64,000 nucleotides of DNA from JBFXAF01 sp050184585 (GTDB lineage Bacteria; Pseudomonadota; Alphaproteobacteria; Rhizobiales; Rhizobiaceae), in contig JBFXAF010000003.1 in the NCBI GenBank assembly GCA_050184585.1, positions 124,001 through 188,000 of the forward strand, given 5' to 3'. Of the stretch, positions 1-7,916 are shown piece by piece. The notes under the pieces were generated by a model. That model was not told where the DNA came from and made no database searches. It was given only the letters and a program-made list of their open reading frames with translations. The position numbers and the translations under genes are program-made. Every line of letters starts with the position of its first letter. Position 1 is the first letter of the stretch.

Positions 1-1853
1 TTGGGGACGCGGACGCCTTCAAGCGCGCCGTCACCGTCTGCATGCGCGCCATCTCCGGCGACCGCGAACTGGAGGTCGCCTTCGCCAAGGAGCGCCCGGC
101 TCTGGCCGGCAGCCGCGCGCGGCTGCCGGAACTGCCGAAGAAGGCGACGGCGACCGACATCGCCGTGACCCGCGGTCTCGGAGACTCCATGGCTCTGAAG
201 CGCGCTTGCCACGACATCCGTGTCCACACCCGGCTCGCCCCCGAAGGCAAGCAGGCGCGCGCCGTCTTCGACGCGGTCGAACAGGCGCGCGTCGAGGCGA
301 TCGGTGCCCGCGCCATGCAGGGCGTCGCCGCCAATATCGGCTCGATGCTGGAGGACAAGTACGCCAAGGCGAACCTCGCCGATGTGCGCGACCGCGCCGA
401 CGCGCCAGTCGAGGAAGCTCTCGCCCTGATGGTGCGCGAGAAGCTCACCGGCCGTGCGGTTCCCAAGAGCGGCGAGCGAATGGTCGGCCTTTGGCGCGAC
501 TGGATCGAGGAGAAGACCGGCGACGATCTCGACGGTCTCCTCGGAAGGATCGACGACCAGCAGGCGTTCGCCCGCATCGTGCGCGACATGCTGGTCTCGA
601 TGGAGATGGCCGAGGAACTCGGCGACGACACCGAGACGGACGACGCCGAGGACCAGAACGACGACCAGCCACAGGGCGAGGAGAAGAGCGAGGAGGGCGG
701 CGACGAGGATTCCGGCGCCGATCAGTCGGAATCGGAGGAGAGCGACTCCTCCAGCGACGAACAGGACGCCGGCGAGATGGAGGCGGCGGACGCCAATGCC
801 GAGGATGCGTCCGAGGATGAGGATACGGCCGCCGAGACTCCCGGCGAATCGCGACGGCCCGAGAACCCCTTCACGAATCTGCCGAAGGAGATCGACTACA
901 AGGTTTATTCGCCGGCCTTCGACGAGACGGTTGGCGCCGAGGAACTCTGCGAGGAGGAGGAACTCGACCGGCTCCGCGCCTTCCTCGACAAGCAGCTCGC
1001 CAATCTCCAGGGTGTCGTCGGCCGCCTTGCCAACCGTCTGCAGCGCCGTTTGATGGCGCAACAGAACCGGTCGTGGGACTTCGACCTCGAGGAGGGCTAT
1101 CTGGATCCTTCACGCCTCGTCCGCGTCGTCATCGACCCCATGCAGCCGCTTTCCTTCAAGCAGGAGCGCGACACCAAGTTCCGCGACACGGTCGTAACCT
1201 TGCTCCTCGACAATTCGGGTTCCATGCGCGGCCGGCCGATCACGGTCGCGGCCACCTGCGCCGACATCCTGGCGCGCACGCTCGAGCGCTGCGGCGTCTC
1301 CGTAGAGATCCTGGGCTTCACCACCCGCGCCTGGAAGGGCGGCCAGGCGCGCGAGAAATGGCTGCGCGACGGCAAGCCCGCCAATCCAGGCCGCCTCAAC
1401 GATCTGCGCCACATCGTCTACAAGTCGGCCGACCATCCGTGGCGGCGCGCCCGCCGCAATCTCGGACTGATGATGCGCGAGGGCCTGCTCAAGGAGAACA
1501 TCGACGGCGAGGCGCTGCTGTGGGCGCATTCGCGCCTCATCGGCCGGCCCGAGCAGCGCAAGATCCTGATGATGATTTCCGACGGCGCGCCGGTCGACGA
1601 TTCGACCCTCTCGGTCAATCCGGGCAACTATCTCGAGCGCCATCTGCGCGCCGTCATCGACTTGATCGAGACCCGCTCGCCGGTCGAGCTGCTGGCGATC
1701 GGCATCGGTCACGACGTCACGCGCTACTACCGACGCGCCGTCACCATCGTCGATGCGGAGGAGCTTGCCGGCGCGATGACGGAGCAGCTTGCGGGTCTGT
1801 TCGCGGAAGAAGGCTCGCGAGACGAAAGGCGGATGCTGAGGAGAGCGTCGTGA
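1..1853 (+). CDS. cobT: Cobaltochelatase subunit CobT, 5' partial
   Basis: Large subunit of the aerobic, ATP-dependent cobaltochelatase (CobN-CobS-CobT) that puts cobalt into hydrogenobyrinate a,c-diamide during B12 synthesis. The frame is open to the left edge (GDADAFKRAV before the first Met at 42), so a short N-terminus is missing. Residues about 200-285, counted from that Met, form a long Glu/Asp-rich linker typical of CobT. A von Willebrand A domain follows, with the MIDAS motif DNSGS near residue 389 and a later ISDGAP strand. CobT is usually about 600-630 residues, which fits. Its TGA overlaps the GTG of the next gene, so the two are translationally coupled. The cobS partner presumably lies to the left. 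Confidence 0.96.
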   Translation, partial: GDADAFKRAVTVCMRAISGDRELEVAFAKERPALAGSRARLPELPKKATATDIAVTRGLGDSMALKRACHDIRVHTRLAPEGKQARAVFDAVEQARVEAIGARAMQGVAANIGSMLEDKYAKANLADVRDRADAPVEEALALMVREKLTGRAVPKSGERMVGLWRDWIEEKTGDDLDGLLGRIDDQQAFARIVRDMLVSMEMAEELGDDTETDDAEDQNDDQPQGEEKSEEGGDEDSGADQSESEESDSSSDEQDAGEMEAADANAEDASEDEDTAAETPGESRRPENPFTNLPKEIDYKVYSPAFDETVGAEELCEEEELDRLRAFLDKQLANLQGVVGRLANRLQRRLMAQQNRSWDFDLEEGYLDPSRLVRVVIDPMQPLSFKQERDTKFRDTVVTLLLDNSGSMRGRPITVAATCADILARTLERCGVSVEILGFTTRAWKGGQAREKWLRDGKPANPGRLNDLRHIVYKSADHPWRRARRNLGLMMREGLLKENIDGEALLWAHSRLIGRPEQRKILMMISDGAPVDDSTLSVNPGNYLERHLRAVIDLIETRSPVELLAIGIGHDVTRYYRRAVTIVDAEELAGAMTEQLAGLFAEEGSRDERRMLRRAS

Positions 1854-2863
1854 GCGCTTGTCAGCTCCTAATGCGCACCGTCGCGGTTACGCTGGCCGCC
1901 ATCGTCGTCGCCACCTCCGCCCCTGCCCAGACCACCGTCGAAGCCTTCGACGTCACCGCCCGTCCGATCACGAATTTCCGGATCGGCAAGACCGACAAGA
2001 TGTTCGGTCCGCTCGAATTCGTCGGCGGGCTGGAGATGACCGCCGGCAATGCCGATTTCGGCGCACTCTCCTCCTTCCGCTTCCTGACGCCGGGTGGCGA
2101 CTTCATCGGAGTCGCCGACACCGGCTTCTGGTTCTTCGGCAAGATCGAGCGGGATGCCGAGGGCCGCCCGTCCGGAATCTCCAATTTCCGCATGATGCCG
2201 ATGGTCGACGAGAGAGGCGAAGCCAACGATCGCAAGTGGGAAGTCGACGCCGAAGGGCTCGACGTGAAGGACGGCGTCGCCACCGTCGGCTTCGAGCGCG
2301 ACCACCGCATCGCCCAGTTCCGCATCGACCCCGACGGCATGGGGCCAGCCGTCGGTACGCTGGACTATCTCGTGCCGAGGCATGAGTTGCGCATGAACAA
2401 GGGCTTCGAGACGGTGGTGCGCGCCCACCCCTTCGGCCAGCATAAAGGCGGGCTCGTCATCGTCTCCGAGCGGTCCATCGACGAGAAGGGCAACGTCTTC
2501 GCCGCGATCATCGAAGGGCCGAACAAGGGGATTTTCACCGTCCGGCGCGAGGGCGAGTTCGACATCACCGACGGGGCGTTCCTGCCCGATGGCGACCTGC
2601 TGCTGCTGGAACGCAGCTTTTCCATGGCCGCTGGCGTGAAGATGCGTCTCAGGCGCATCTACGGCGAGTCGGTCGCGAAGGGATCCGTCGCGGACGGTCC
2701 GGTATTGCTCGAAGCGGATATGGGCTATCAGATCGACAACATGGAAGGCATGGACGTCTGGCAGCGCGACGACGGCGCACTCGCGGTTGGCATCATATCC
2801 GACGACAACCACTCCCTCCTGCAGCGCAACCTCTACCTTGAGTTCGTCCTGCATTCGGACTGA
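1850..2863 (+). CDS. Secreted esterase-like/phytase-like protein
   Basis: A 337-residue protein resembling the 'esterase-like activity of phytase' family. I chose GTG at 1850 because it overlaps the cobT stop and has AGGAGAG at 1839-1845, five bases upstream; ATG at 1871 is the alternative. The N-terminus is a signal peptide (MRTVAVTLAAIVVATSAPAQ), so the product is probably periplasmic. The body has repeated beta-rich segments such as FVGGLEMT, LLLERSF and NMEGMDVW, as in a propeller-like fold. The family's substrate is not known. Linkage to cobT and rpmB is common in rhizobial genomes as I recall, but I see no reason to link it to B12 synthesis. Confidence 0.8.
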   Translation: MSACQLLMRTVAVTLAAIVVATSAPAQTTVEAFDVTARPITNFRIGKTDKMFGPLEFVGGLEMTAGNADFGALSSFRFLTPGGDFIGVADTGFWFFGKIERDAEGRPSGISNFRMMPMVDERGEANDRKWEVDAEGLDVKDGVATVGFERDHRIAQFRIDPDGMGPAVGTLDYLVPRHELRMNKGFETVVRAHPFGQHKGGLVIVSERSIDEKGNVFAAIIEGPNKGIFTVRREGEFDITDGAFLPDGDLLLLERSFSMAAGVKMRLRRIYGESVAKGSVADGPVLLEADMGYQIDNMEGMDVWQRDDGALAVGIISDDNHSLLQRNLYLEFVLHSD

Positions 2864-2875
2864 CGGGTTGCGTCG

Positions 2876-3568
2876 TCATCTTCGCCGCGGGCGTCGGATG
2901 GCTAGGGGCCGCGCCAGCCAGACGGTATGACGGGCGCCGCGGCGTCCTGCATTGGCGCGCACCATCTTGACCTCGACATCGAACCCCGCATCGCGAAGTC
3001 TGGTCGAGAACCGCTGGTCCGGAGCCGAAGACCAGACTGCCAGCACCCCGCCATGCTTCAGGGCCTTCCTCGCCCCTGCAAGGCCGTGCCGGCTGTAGAG
3101 CCGATCGTTCTCCGGCCGGGTGAGGCCCTCGGGCCCGTTGTCGACGTCGAGCATGATCGTGTCGAAGGTCTCGTGGGACGAGCGGATGATCTCCCCGACA
3201 TCGCCCACGCGTACCTCGACGCGCGGATCGTCGAGACTCCCCGCGAGCAGGGCGGACATGGGGCCCCGCCCCCATGCGACAACCTCGGGAACCAGTTCGG
3301 CGACGACGAGCCGGGCATCGGGATCGAGGGCCGCGAGCGCGGCGCGCAGAGTGAAGCCCATGCCGAGACCGCCGATCAGGACGTGGGGCCCCGGCCCCGA
3401 CGCGGCGCAGGCCAGCCTGGCCAGCGCCTGCTCCGAACCGCTCACGCGGCTGTTCATCAATTCGTTGGCGCCGAGCATGATCGAATATTCGTCGCCGCGC
3501 CGCTTGAGGCGCAGTTCGTCGGTCCCGCCGGGAACCCGCGCGCTGGCCAGTTGCTCCCACGGCGTCAT
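2876..3568 (-). CDS. Spermidine synthase-like methyltransferase-fold protein
   Basis: A 230-residue protein with a Rossmann nucleotide-binding core: GGLGMGFTLRAAL near residues 66-78, an acidic strand end (VVAELVPEVV) and DTIMLDVDNGPEGL near residue 135, as in spermidine synthases and related SAM-dependent enzymes. It lacks the long N-terminal beta region and the usual active-site Tyr/Asp arrangement of true spermidine synthase (about 285 residues), so the polyamine reaction is doubtful. Its start is 10 bp from the stop of the upstream transporter gene, which suggests a two-gene unit. A generic methyltransferase is equally possible. Confidence 0.75.
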   Translation of the reverse strand: MTPWEQLASARVPGGTDELRLKRRGDEYSIMLGANELMNSRVSGSEQALARLACAASGPGPHVLIGGLGMGFTLRAALAALDPDARLVVAELVPEVVAWGRGPMSALLAGSLDDPRVEVRVGDVGEIIRSSHETFDTIMLDVDNGPEGLTRPENDRLYSRHGLAGARKALKHGGVLAVWSSAPDQRFSTRLRDAGFDVEVKMVRANAGRRGARHTVWLARPLAIRRPRRR

Positions 3569-3578
3569 CGCAACAGTC

Positions 3579-4253
3579 TCATGCCGCTGCCGGTTGCGCC
3601 CACTTCGCGGCGATCAACCGGTAGGGGACGAGCGCGAAGGCCGCGATGGCGAGTTTCACGCAAAGGTCGCCGAGCGCCCACGAAACCCAGCGCGGCGCTT
3701 CCGGCGCGAGCACCCCGAGAAGCGGTGCGGACTCCAGAGCGAACCCGTCGTCCGGACCGACGAACGCGAACGTCGTCGCAAACGCCACGGAGAAGAAGAT
3801 CGCCGTGTCGATCGCCGACCCCGCAAGCGAGCCGAACACCGGCGCGCGCCACCAGGCAAGCCGGCGAAGCCGGTTGAACACGGTAATGTCGAGGAGTTGC
3901 GCGGCAAGGAACGCCGTTCCCGACGCGATGGCGATGCGCACCAGCCGACCCGCCGTCGTCTCGAACTCCAGCAGGCCGAAACGGTGGAGCAGAGGCGGAA
4001 CTGCCATCGAGCAGGCGACCGCCAGCACGAACCCCACGAACACGACGCGCCGCGCCATCGCCGGCCCGAAGCGCCGGTTTGCCAGGTCGGTGACCAGGAA
4101 GGCGAAAGGATAGGTGAAGGCGCCCCAGGTCAGCACGTCGGCGAGTGACAGTCCGCCGAGCCCCCCTTGCACGGGGAACTGGACGAGCACGTTCGACGCC
4201 ACGACGACAATCGCCATGGCCGCCACGAAGGGCAGGATGCGGGCAATCGTCAT
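3579..4253 (-). CDS. yhhQ: Queuosine precursor transporter, VUT/YhhQ family
   Basis: A 224-residue inner-membrane protein with about six hydrophobic helices. The family signatures are TYPFAFLVTDLANRRFGP (residues about 48-65) and the charged C-terminal helix LGDLCVKLAIAAFALVPYRLI. YhhQ-family proteins import queuine precursors such as preQ0/preQ1 for tRNA modification. The ATG is preceded by AGGA eight bases upstream. It lies 53 bp downstream of rpmB on the same strand and may be partly cotranscribed with it. Confidence 0.88.
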   Translation of the reverse strand: MTIARILPFVAAMAIVVVASNVLVQFPVQGGLGGLSLADVLTWGAFTYPFAFLVTDLANRRFGPAMARRVVFVGFVLAVACSMAVPPLLHRFGLLEFETTAGRLVRIAIASGTAFLAAQLLDITVFNRLRRLAWWRAPVFGSLAGSAIDTAIFFSVAFATTFAFVGPDDGFALESAPLLGVLAPEAPRWVSWALGDLCVKLAIAAFALVPYRLIAAKWAQPAAA

Positions 4254-4306
4254 TTTTTTATCCTGGGTGATGGAACCAGCCGGCGGCAGCGGCCGCCACG
4301 GAATTC

Positions 4307-4603
4307 TCAGGCGGCGACTTGCTCGCCAAGCTTCTTGGCCACCTGCTTCTTGATCAGGCGCGCACGCTGCGACAGTTCCTTGTCGTCGGCCTTCGCGAGA
4401 AAGGCGTCGAGGCCGCCGCGATGCTCCACCGAGCGGAGCGCGTTCGCGGAGATGCGCAGGCGCACATTTCGGTTCAGCGCCTCGGAGATCAGCGTGACGT
4501 TGACGAGGTTCGGCAGGAACCGCCGCTTCGTCTTGTTGTTGGCATGGCTTACATTGTTGCCGGACATGACGGCCTTGCCGGTCAGCTCGCAGGCGCGGGA
4601 CAT
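4307..4603 (-). CDS. rpmB: 50S ribosomal protein L28
   Basis: A 98-residue L28. The N-terminus MSRACELTGKAVMSGNNVSH and the NKTKRRFLPNL segment are the family hallmark. The start at 4603 is set by that conserved N-terminus; the frame stays open for 34 further codons upstream, but that part has no L28 similarity. L28 sits in the large subunit near the E site. Alone here rather than paired with rpmG, as usual in rhizobia. Confidence 0.97.
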   Translation of the reverse strand: MSRACELTGKAVMSGNNVSHANNKTKRRFLPNLVNVTLISEALNRNVRLRISANALRSVEHRGGLDAFLAKADDKELSQRARLIKKQVAKKLGEQVAA

Positions 4604-4943
4604 TGTTCTAACCCTTGGTTTGGCCCGGACCAATCGACCACACCGCGCCAGTGGCGCGCGCACGGTCGGCGGCCTCTCGGGAAAGTCGCGGTTCCTTAGT
4701 GGCATTTGGCGGAAGCGTCAAGCCGCCCGCGCCGTGCGTTGAACCAGATCCCGCGCTCGGCCGGCCAGCCGATCCGGGGCTGGCGCGACCCTCCCCGCAC
4801 GTCGACGCAATCCCCGACCGGCGACCTTCCGGAGTTTGCCGGGTAACACCCGGAAATCACGGACGTTTTCGGGATCATACGCCATCGACGATCGACGCCT
4901 TAGGCCCAGTGTTTCCTATAAGGCATTGCATTTGTTATTGAAA
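4604..4943. other. Gene-free interval holding the rpmB and Rieske-gene promoters
   Basis: About 340 bases between the divergent rpmB and Rieske genes. Small open frames here have no family resemblance and run through GC-rich sequence, so I call none. The right end turns AT-rich from 4900 on, as expected for a promoter. No clear terminator or RNA gene is visible. Confidence 0.6.
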
Positions 4944-4969
4944 TATGATCTTATTGAATGAACATTCAA
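4944..4969 (+). promoter_or_regulatory. Candidate BetI-like operator 1 and -10 box of the Rieske gene
   Basis: TTGAATGAACATTCAA at 4954-4969 has perfect 7-bp arms (TTGAATG/CATTCAA) around AA, within a wider TTATTG...CAATAA frame. TATGAT at 4944-4949 could be the -10 box, which would put the palindrome over the transcription start, a classic repressor position. The same architecture recurs at 11165 and 18090. The link to the TetR gene at 12041 is inference. Confidence 0.7.
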
Positions 4970-4987
4970 CAATAATAAGAGCCTGCG

Positions 4988-6187
4988 ATGAACCGCGCCC
5001 TTCATGACGTGACGGTCCCGAACGATTGGGACCGCCGGGGGTTGCCCGGCTGGAGCTACCATAGCCCCGCGCTTCTGGACCTCGAGAAGGAACACGTCTT
5101 TCGCAACCATTGGCAGATCGTCGGACATGTTTCCGACCTCCCCAATCCGGGCGACTATCTCACCATGGACGTCGTCGGCGAGCGGGCGCTGATCGTACGC
5201 GGCAAGGATGGCGTCATCCGTGGCTTCCACAATTTGTGCCGCCATCGCGGCTCGCGGGTCGTCGCCGATAGCCAGGGGTCGTGCAAGAACGCGCTGGTCT
5301 GCCCGTTCCACGGGTGGGTCTACAATCTCGACGGCACCTTGCGCGGCGCCGCGCGCCCGCGCTCCTTCCCCGAACTCGACAAGAACGAGTTCGGGTTGAT
5401 GCCGCTCGATCTGGAAATCTGGATGGGCTTTGTCTTCATCCGCTTCCGCGCTGGTCCCCAGCCTTCGGTCGCCGAGGTCATGCGGCCCGTCGAAGCCGAG
5501 ATCTCACACTACCGCATCCCGGACATGGTGCCCTCATGGGGCATCTGGAGCCAGAAGACGCCCGTCAACTGGAAGTCGGTGCGCGATGTCGACAACGAGG
5601 GCTATCACGTCGCCATGGCGCATCCTGCGCTGCAGGACCTCTACGGAGCGACCTATTTCGACGAGCCCTTCGTCAACGGGGTGTCCCGTTCCTTCGCGAC
5701 CTACAACCCCCATGCCGGCCGGCGCTGGAGCGTGCGCAACTATGTCAGGATCGCACCCGAACCCGGTCACCTGCCGGAGCATCTTCGCCAGGCCTGGGTG
5801 TATTACGGCATCTTCCCGAATGCGGTCATCGCCGTGATGCCCGAGTCGGTCCAGTTCTATCAGGAGTTCCCGCTGTCGACCGGGGAGACCCTTCTGCGCG
5901 GCGCCATCTACCGCTACGCAGACGAAACCCGGGAACAGGCCGCGGCGCGCTATCTGTCGTTCAGGATCGACCGCGACACCATGTCGGAGGATGTCCAGCT
6001 CTCGGTCTGGTCGAACGAGTCGATGCTGTCGGAATCCTTCGCGGGCTTTTACCTGTCCGACCTCGAATACGGCGTACGCACCCATCACGACCACCTGCGC
6101 GAGCTGGTGCCCGTGCTGGGGCTGGAATCGGCGCCGGACGAGAAGGACCTGTGGAACCTGAACGAAGCGCTGCTCAGCCGGGGATAG
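4988..6187 (+). CDS. Rieske [2Fe-2S] oxygenase, alpha subunit
   Basis: A 399-residue ring-hydroxylating-type oxygenase. The Rieske cluster ligands are Cys84-x-His86 (NLCRHRGSR) and Cys105-x2-His108 (VCPFHGWVY). The catalytic domain has mononuclear-iron histidines in DNEGYHVAMAH (His207, His212) with the usual bridging Asp just before. Enzymes of this size with alpha subunit only include betaine and stachydrine N-demethylases, which oxidise an N-methyl group and release formaldehyde. The neighbours (GcvT-like demethylase, flavoproteins, BetI-like regulator, ABC importer) fit such a role. No reductase partner is encoded nearby, so electrons must come from elsewhere. It is convergent with the minus-strand operon ending at 6191. 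The exact substrate is unknown. Confidence 0.9.
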   Translation: MNRALHDVTVPNDWDRRGLPGWSYHSPALLDLEKEHVFRNHWQIVGHVSDLPNPGDYLTMDVVGERALIVRGKDGVIRGFHNLCRHRGSRVVADSQGSCKNALVCPFHGWVYNLDGTLRGAARPRSFPELDKNEFGLMPLDLEIWMGFVFIRFRAGPQPSVAEVMRPVEAEISHYRIPDMVPSWGIWSQKTPVNWKSVRDVDNEGYHVAMAHPALQDLYGATYFDEPFVNGVSRSFATYNPHAGRRWSVRNYVRIAPEPGHLPEHLRQAWVYYGIFPNAVIAVMPESVQFYQEFPLSTGETLLRGAIYRYADETREQAAARYLSFRIDRDTMSEDVQLSVWSNESMLSESFAGFYLSDLEYGVRTHHDHLRELVPVLGLESAPDEKDLWNLNEALLSRG

Positions 6188-6190
6188 GCG

Positions 6191-6427
6191 TCACGCCTCC
6201 ATCCGCTTCAGCCAGTCCTTGCCGACGCCGCGGTCGCGCATGATCGGCAACGGATCCTGGTGGTCGAGCCGCGAGCAGATGCGGTAGACCTCGAGGGCGT
6301 CCGCGCTCATGTCGCCCTTCTTGTGGAAATACATGGCCGCGGCGTATCGCGTGCGGCCCGACCAGTGCTCGCCGAGCGGCGTATTGACCAGCGCCCACTG
6401 TTCCGCGTCTTCGTTCGCCTCGATCAT
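6191..6427 (-). CDS. Small unknown protein of the demethylase operon
   Basis: A 78-residue acidic protein that I do not recognise. Its ATG at 6427 abuts the TGA of the GcvT-like gene (6428-6430) with no gap, so the two are surely cotranslated. Visible features are aromatic residues and histidines in EQWALVNTPLGEHWSGRTRY and a charged end with paired Arg/Lys; there is no membrane segment, signal peptide or Cys cluster beyond one Cys. It could be a small subunit or accessory protein of the demethylase. It is last in the operon. Confidence 0.75.
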   Translation of the reverse strand: MIEANEDAEQWALVNTPLGEHWSGRTRYAAAMYFHKKGDMSADALEVYRICSRLDHQDPLPIMRDRGVGKDWLKRMEA

Positions 6428-7681
6428 TCAGCGCTCGCCCGGCGGAAAGGCCGACCGGCGCTCCAGCTTGACGAAGGGCCGTGGCGCCACCTTCGCCCGC
6501 TTCATCAACTTGTGGTACTGCAACTCGCGCAGCGCATAGATCTCGACCCAGAGGTTGTCGAGGACCTCGTCGCCATACGGCCTGTTCAGGCTGGCGATCG
6601 CCACGTTCCTCTTCGCCGTCGGTGACCAGATCGCCGCCGAGACCAGGCCCACCTCGCGCGTCTTGTTGTGATACACGATGGCGTGCTCCGCCGGCACGTT
6701 ACCGTCGATCTCCAGCCCGACGAGCACATGCCTCGGCCCGCCTTCCGCTCGCATGCGCTCGATGGCCCTGCGACCGTTGAAATGGCCCTTCTTCAGATCG
6801 ACCATGAAGGACAGCCCGATCTCGTCGGGCGTCCTGACCCGGTCGGCGCGAAGCGCGTGTTCGGCGGTGATGAAGTCGGCATTGGCGACGATCAGCCCGG
6901 CCTCGATGCGGGCGCGGTTGAGCGCGGCATAGCCGATCGCGCGGATGCCGTGCACACGTCCCGCCTCGAACAGCCGGTCCCAAAGCGCCAGGGACTTGTC
7001 AGCCGGCACGAACAGCTCGTAGCCGAGATCGCCGGTGAAGCCTGTGCGGGAGATGAGGACGACGGTGCGATCGAGCTTGAATTCGGCGAGGTCGAAGACC
7101 TTCAGCTTCTCGACGCCCTTGAAACCGGCGGCGCGCAGCACCGCGTAGGACGTCGGCCCTTGCAGCGCGAGTCCGGCGACCGCTTCGGTCTCCTCCTCGA
7201 CGGACACGTCGAAGCCGATGGCGGAATCGAGCAGCCAGGGCAGATGCCGTTCCTGGCAGCACAACCGGAACAGGTTCTTGCCCAGTCGGAACAGCGTGCC
7301 GTCGTCGAGAACATGGCCCTCGTCGTCGCACCATGCGGTGTAGTGGACGCGGCCGACGCCGAGCTTCGCCACGTCGCGCAGTGTGACCCGGTCGAGATAG
7401 GCCTCGGCGTCTCGTCCCTCGATCCGGTACTTCACCATCGGCGATATGTCGAAGACGGCCGCCTGGCTGCGGATCGCGAAATATTCCAGCTCTTCGTCCC
7501 ACAGCGACTGCGGCGCCTTGTAGCCCGCCCAGTTGTACCAGCTCTCGGTCTTGGCCAGCGCCTCGATGCGCGGCTGGAACGGCGATGGGTTGCGCAGCGT
7601 GCGGAAGTGCAGTTGTGCCGGGTGGGGGCGCGGGGGCACGGCGGTGGCGGACTTGGCGGTGGTTTTCGGGCGACGGCTCAT
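6428..7681 (-). CDS. GcvT-like folate-binding aminomethyltransferase/demethylase
   Basis: A 417-residue protein of the glycine-cleavage T-protein family, which moves one-carbon units from substrates to tetrahydrofolate. Family marks are AAVFDISPMVKYRIEGRDA (about residues 74-92), ALQGPTSYAVL, the SRTGFTGDLGYELFVP strand near residue 210, and the C-terminal barrel GLVSAAIWSPT. It differs from true GcvT in a 45-residue basic/proline N-terminal extension. The family also contains DmdA (DMSP demethylase) and sarcosine or dimethylglycine-related enzymes. With a Rieske oxygenase and flavoproteins nearby, a THF-dependent N-demethylase is the best guess. It is separated from the upstream flavoprotein by a repeat-containing gap. 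Confidence 0.85.
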   Translation of the reverse strand: MSRRPKTTAKSATAVPPRPHPAQLHFRTLRNPSPFQPRIEALAKTESWYNWAGYKAPQSLWDEELEYFAIRSQAAVFDISPMVKYRIEGRDAEAYLDRVTLRDVAKLGVGRVHYTAWCDDEGHVLDDGTLFRLGKNLFRLCCQERHLPWLLDSAIGFDVSVEEETEAVAGLALQGPTSYAVLRAAGFKGVEKLKVFDLAEFKLDRTVVLISRTGFTGDLGYELFVPADKSLALWDRLFEAGRVHGIRAIGYAALNRARIEAGLIVANADFITAEHALRADRVRTPDEIGLSFMVDLKKGHFNGRRAIERMRAEGGPRHVLVGLEIDGNVPAEHAIVYHNKTREVGLVSAAIWSPTAKRNVAIASLNRPYGDEVLDNLWVEIYALRELQYHKLMKRAKVAPRPFVKLERRSAFPPGER

Positions 7682-7737
7682 GACGACGTTCCTTCGCGCG
7701 CGCCTCTGCGGAAGAAAGGAAAGGGCTGCGGGACAGC

Positions 7738-7893
7738 GCCCCCCTCTGTCCTGCCGGACATCTCCCCCACAAGGGGGGAGATCAGCAGTTGTCCCATTCC
7801 CGCTGGTCCTGAAACGTTGGCGATTGGCGAAACCGAAGCTGCCGGCTGATCTCCCCCCTTGTGGGGGAGATGTCCGGCAGGACAGAGGGGGGC
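7738..7893. repeat. Large palindromic intergenic repeat, RIME-like
   Basis: Two perfect 49-base inverted arms (7738-7786 and 7845-7893) flank a 58-base spacer. Each arm carries a run of six C or G, a CTGCCGGACAT core and a CCCCCACAAGGGGGG palindrome, so it can fold into a very stable cruciform or RNA hairpin. It resembles the short intergenic mosaic elements dispersed in rhizobial genomes. It lies inside the minus-strand operon, between the flavoprotein at 7917 and the GcvT-like gene, and could attenuate or stabilise the transcript. Confidence 0.85.
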
Positions 7894-7916
7894 AACGTAG
7901 GACGCGACCTGAGCCA

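Noticed and set aside
1..2863. Cobalamin riboswitch linked to cobT
   Set aside because: The upstream region is outside the window and no B12-box-like sequence is visible inside it.
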